Assembly (NCBI GenBank): GCA_903886485.1
Contig: CAISMH010000011.1
Location: 62,001-126,000 of the forward strand
Source: an uncultured Burkholderiales bacterium
GTDB taxonomy: Bacteria > Pseudomonadota > Gammaproteobacteria > Burkholderiales > Burkholderiaceae_C
DNA length: 64,000 bases
Reading direction: 5' to 3'
This document shows, in pieces, positions 61,462-64,000 of the stretch. Numbering within the stretch: position 1 is the stretch's first letter; each line of letters begins with the position of its first letter. A program made the translations under genes and the position numbers. The notes under the pieces were generated by a model. It saw only the letters and a program-made list of their open reading frames with translations. It had not been told where the DNA came from and did no database searches.

Positions 61462-62085
61462 TTAACCCTGTAAATGGCGAACCACTAAATTTTTGAGAAG
61501 CGGCAATTGTCCATGAAAGAAATGTCCGCCACCGGGCACCACCGTCACAGGTAGGGTTTGCGGACGCGCCCAATCCATCACCGAGGCCAACGACACCGTG
61601 TCGTCTTGTTCGCCATGCACCACCAGTGTTTTGTCATGCAGGGCTGGGGGGATCGGGGCAACGGTAAAGCGCTGCGCCGCCGTGCCCACAAAAACCACTT
61701 TGTCAATCGCGCGATGCGCGCTCAACTCAGCCAGCGCATGGCTTGCTACAAAAGAGCCAAACGAAAAGCCAGCGATGGCCAAGCAACCTTGCGGCGCCAC
61801 TTGCGCCACCACGCGCAAAAAATCTCGCGCCTCGCCAGCACCCGCGTCATGCACGCCGGCCGACGCGCCCACGCCACGGAAATTGAAACGAATCACCGTC
61901 CATCCACATTGCACAAAGGCACGGGTCAGCGTTTGCACAACTTTGTTGTCCATCGTCCCGCCAAAGAGCGGGTGCGGATGCGCCACGATGGCCACCCCAC
62001 GTGACGCGCCTTCGGGCTCGTCACGCAAGGCCTCGATGACGCCTGCCTCACCTTGCAGCATGATTTTTTGCGTTTGCGAATTCAT
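61462..62085 (-). CDS. Alpha/beta hydrolase
   Basis: 207 residues. It begins IMLQGEAGVIEALRDEPEGASRGVAIVAHPHPLFGGTMDNKVVQ, a pattern found in a small serine-hydrolase family. The nucleophile elbow is AGFSFGSFVA (Ser in GFSFG), the acid region HGEQDDTVS and the His VPGGGHFFHG. Substrate unknown. The ATG at 62085 lies 7 bp after the ferredoxin-like gene, so the two are probably co-transcribed. Confidence 0.88.
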   Translation of the reverse strand: MNSQTQKIMLQGEAGVIEALRDEPEGASRGVAIVAHPHPLFGGTMDNKVVQTLTRAFVQCGWTVIRFNFRGVGASAGVHDAGAGEARDFLRVVAQVAPQGCLAIAGFSFGSFVASHALAELSAHRAIDKVVFVGTAAQRFTVAPIPPALHDKTLVVHGEQDDTVSLASVMDWARPQTLPVTVVPGGGHFFHGQLPLLKNLVVRHLQG

Positions 62086-62092
62086 GCGCGCC

Positions 62093-62428
62093 TCAACGTC
62101 CCACGTTGGCGGGCACCACCAAACGCTCCACCACTTGTCCATTTTTCAAATGGCTTTCGACAATTTCATTCACGTCGTTGTGGTCCATCACGGTGTACCA
62201 AACACCCTCGGGATACACCACCGCCACAGGGCCGCCTGCGCATCGGTCCAAGCAACCTGCCTTGTTCACGCGGACACCGCCGGGGCCAGCCAAGCCAGCC
62301 GCCTTGACTTGCGCTTTGCAAAAATCAAAAGTCGCTTGTGCTCCGTGATTGGCACAGCAATCTTGGCTGTTGTCGCGTTGGTTCAAGCAGAAAAAAATAT
62401 GGTGTTTGTAGTAGGAACTGTGTGTCAT
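62093..62428 (-). CDS. Thioredoxin-fold [2Fe-2S] ferredoxin-like protein
   Basis: 111 residues. Cysteine pattern HIFFCLNQRDNSQDCCANHG, then NKAGCLDRCAGGPVAVVYPEG, which is the four-Cys cluster of shethna-type or NuoE-like ferredoxins. A soluble electron carrier role is likely, partner unknown. Start ATG 62428; 9 bp after the VanZ gene. Confidence 0.88.
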   Translation of the reverse strand: MTHSSYYKHHIFFCLNQRDNSQDCCANHGAQATFDFCKAQVKAAGLAGPGGVRVNKAGCLDRCAGGPVAVVYPEGVWYTVMDHNDVNEIVESHLKNGQVVERLVVPANVGR

Positions 62429-62437
62429 GAAAGGATT

Positions 62438-63535
62438 CTAGTTTTGCGTGCTGCGCTCGCGCGACAAACGCACCAGCGCCAGCATCAACACGGCATAAGG
62501 CCAAAGCCAGCCCAGCCATTGCACCAAGCCATTGAATCGGATGAAACGTCCCTGCTCCCACGTCTGCAAGGTTTGTGCGAAGTACGCACTCTCCGGCGAT
62601 TGGTTGAGCACGCTTTGCTGCACCAACACGGCTAACAACAAAAACGTCCACGCCGTTCGGGCAGACAGTGGCAAAAAGACCAACGCCACCACGCCCCCAA
62701 AGGTCAAGCCCAACGTCACCGGCAAATCCAACCAAGTCCATGCATGCGCGGGGCCATAACTCAGCGCGGCGGACAACGCGCTCATGCCCAAGGCCATGGC
62801 CAGCACTGCCAACAAATACAAGAACCGCTGGCTGGCTTGACGAATCACACCAAAGCCCAACAAGCACGGCACCAACAATCCCAACATCACGCACAGCAGT
62901 TCGGCGCCGGGCAACAAAGGCTCCAACTCAAATGCACGCAGCGGAATCCAGTCTTCGAACGGCGTGGCTTCAAAGGCACTGGTGAGCGCGTCTTCCACAC
63001 GCTCCCACACCTGCCCCAAACCCAATGGCACCGCCACGGGAAACAGCAAAGCGGCAGGCCACACCGCCATCAACACCAAGGCCATGTATGCGTCACGCAC
63101 AAACCAACGTTCGCGGAATTGACTCCAACGGCGCAACAGCCCCATTTGCTCCAAAGCACTCGCCGACACAGCGCCCAGCCAAGCCCCGAGCGTATTGAGC
63201 AAGAAGTCTGGCAACGACGGCACGCGGGCGGGCAAGTAGCTTTGCAAGCCCTCCATGGAGAGCGACAACACCGCAGCCGCCAAGGTCGATAGGGTGACAA
63301 AGCGCGTGCGCCAACCCATGCGCATGGCGCTCAGGGTCAAGAAAAAACCCAACGGGGCATAACCCAACACATTGGCGACCACATCAAAACCCAACCAATA
63401 CTTGGGCCAAGGCGCGGTTAAAAATGACCACGTCCAAATGCCTTGGTCACGCCAATGGTCAAACGGATACAGGCTGGCGTAGACGATCAGCGCCACGCAA
63501 ATTTGCGACAAAGGCCAAGCGGAGGTTTGACGCAT
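62438..63535 (-). CDS. VanZ-family membrane protein
   Basis: 365 residues with about 10 membrane helices. The VanZ-like part is near the N-terminus (YASLYPFDHWRD, then FDVVANVLGYAPLGFFLTL and LSLSMEGLQSYLPARVPSLPDFLLNTLGAWLG). The rest is a second membrane half of unknown role. No glycopeptide-resistance genes are present, so the name marks the family only. Confidence 0.85.
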   Translation of the reverse strand: MRQTSAWPLSQICVALIVYASLYPFDHWRDQGIWTWSFLTAPWPKYWLGFDVVANVLGYAPLGFFLTLSAMRMGWRTRFVTLSTLAAAVLSLSMEGLQSYLPARVPSLPDFLLNTLGAWLGAVSASALEQMGLLRRWSQFRERWFVRDAYMALVLMAVWPAALLFPVAVPLGLGQVWERVEDALTSAFEATPFEDWIPLRAFELEPLLPGAELLCVMLGLLVPCLLGFGVIRQASQRFLYLLAVLAMALGMSALSAALSYGPAHAWTWLDLPVTLGLTFGGVVALVFLPLSARTAWTFLLLAVLVQQSVLNQSPESAYFAQTLQTWEQGRFIRFNGLVQWLGWLWPYAVLMLALVRLSRERSTQN

Positions 63536-63551
63536 GGGCCAGCGCGCGCTT

Positions 63552-63980
63552 TTAGAAAGGCTTGACCACCACCAGCACCACAGCGATGGTCAGCAAGACC
63601 ACAGGCACCTCATTGAACCAGCGGTACCACACGTGGCCACGGGTGTTGGCATGTGCTTCAAACTTACGCAACAACACACCACAGCTGTGGTGATAACCCA
63701 AGACCAACAGCACGACCGTCAGCTTCGCATGCATCCAGCCATTACCAGGGCCCATGCCAATGCCCACCCCCAACCAAAGCCACAGGCCCAAGCCAACAGC
63801 GGGAATCATCAGCAAGGTGGTGAAGCGCATCAGCTTGCGTGCCATCAGCAACAAGCGCGCCTCCTCGGCCACGGACTCAGGCGGAACTTGTGCCAAGTTC
63901 ACAAAAATGCGCGGCAAATAAAACAAGCCTGCAAACCAGCTGGCCACGAAGATGATGTGAAACGATTTAATCCAAAGCAT
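63552..63980 (-). CDS. hemJ: Protoporphyrinogen oxidase HemJ
   Basis: 142 residues with four membrane helices. The N-terminus (WIKSFHIIFVASWFAGLFYLPRIFVNLAQ) carries the conserved His, and GNGWMHAKLTVVLLVLGYHH the conserved Lys region, both needed for heme binding in HemJ. It oxidises protoporphyrinogen IX late in heme synthesis. CopD-type proteins look similar, but the opening favours HemJ. Complete; its start is 20 bp from the window end. Confidence 0.88.
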   Translation of the reverse strand: MLWIKSFHIIFVASWFAGLFYLPRIFVNLAQVPPESVAEEARLLLMARKLMRFTTLLMIPAVGLGLWLWLGVGIGMGPGNGWMHAKLTVVLLVLGYHHSCGVLLRKFEAHANTRGHVWYRWFNEVPVVLLTIAVVLVVVKPF

Positions 63981-64000
63981 GGCTGCAGTTTAGCCGTCTC

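Noticed and set aside
62438..63535. VanZ as a glycopeptide-resistance gene
   Set aside because: No vanHAX or regulator; VanZ-family membrane proteins are widespread in Gram-negative bacteria without resistance.

Overview
The window is chromosomal DNA from a betaproteobacterium, most likely a member of the Burkholderiales family Comamonadaceae. This rests on the merged str and S10 ribosomal operons, the recG-oxyR-ubiA order, a PhaM polyhydroxybutyrate-granule protein, a DUF3567 protein, a TRAP transporter, and EIIA-Man/HPr/EI genes with no sugar permease. The genus (Limnohabitans- or Rhodoferax-like) cannot be fixed by reading alone. Almost all of it is housekeeping sequence. No IS element, prophage, CRISPR array or rRNA gene was seen, and no gap between genes exceeds 300 bp.

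Layout. 1-1114: end of proC and a small Lys-rich exported protein. 1138-5174 (minus): recG-oxyR-ubiA. 5250-6675: a small accessory patch between recG and queA, made of a toxin-antitoxin pair, an XRE regulator and an AT-rich outer-membrane protein gene. 6766-10394 (plus): queA-tgt (queuosine) and dctA. 10421-12345 (minus): PhaM and a FIST-domain protein in one overlapping transcript. 12380-16238 (minus): a probable copper uptake operon (DUF2946, TonB-dependent receptor, DUF1775, PCuAC). 16374-23563: a DksA-like zinc-finger protein, a release-factor-like protein, an FAH-family hydrolase, DUF3108, DUF3567, purU, a LysR regulator, a GlcD-like oxidase and a GNAT acetyltransferase. 23589-29074: yggS/pilT, an HIBADH-family dehydrogenase, and the dolP-diaA-yraN/rsmI cluster.

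29095-31982 (minus): a TRAP dicarboxylate-type transporter, followed by tRNA-Arg(CCG). 32169-34671: a cytochrome c5-like protein, a DUF protein, a YheT-like hydrolase and an NTF2-like protein. 34703-41807 (minus): the complete F1Fo ATP synthase operon atpIBEFHAGDC. 41917-43914 (plus): ybeD-lipB-lipA. 43911-48173 (minus): a lipoprotein, an MFS transporter, then EIIA-HPr-EI. 48348-50140: cytochrome c', cytochrome b561 and a peroxiredoxin.

50170-60192 (minus): rpsL-rpsG-fusA-tuf-rpsJ followed by rplC-rplD-rplW-rplB-rpsS-rplV-rpsC-rplP-rpmC-rpsQ. Both halves have a promoter with the same -35 hexamer (TTGCTC), and the run stops after rpsQ with no spc operon behind it. 60221-63980 (minus): a D,D-carboxypeptidase, an alpha/beta hydrolase, a [2Fe-2S] ferredoxin-like protein, a VanZ protein and HemJ.

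The themes are energy (ATP synthase, cytochromes), translation (ribosomal proteins, elongation factors, queuosine), carbon uptake and storage (DctA, TRAP, PhaM, PTS) and copper handling. No clearly new system was found. The most interesting places are the recG/queA accessory patch, the FIST-PhaM pairing, the DksA-like/release-factor-like pair, an insertion at the Tgt zinc site, and RNA-structured spacers in the ribosomal operons.
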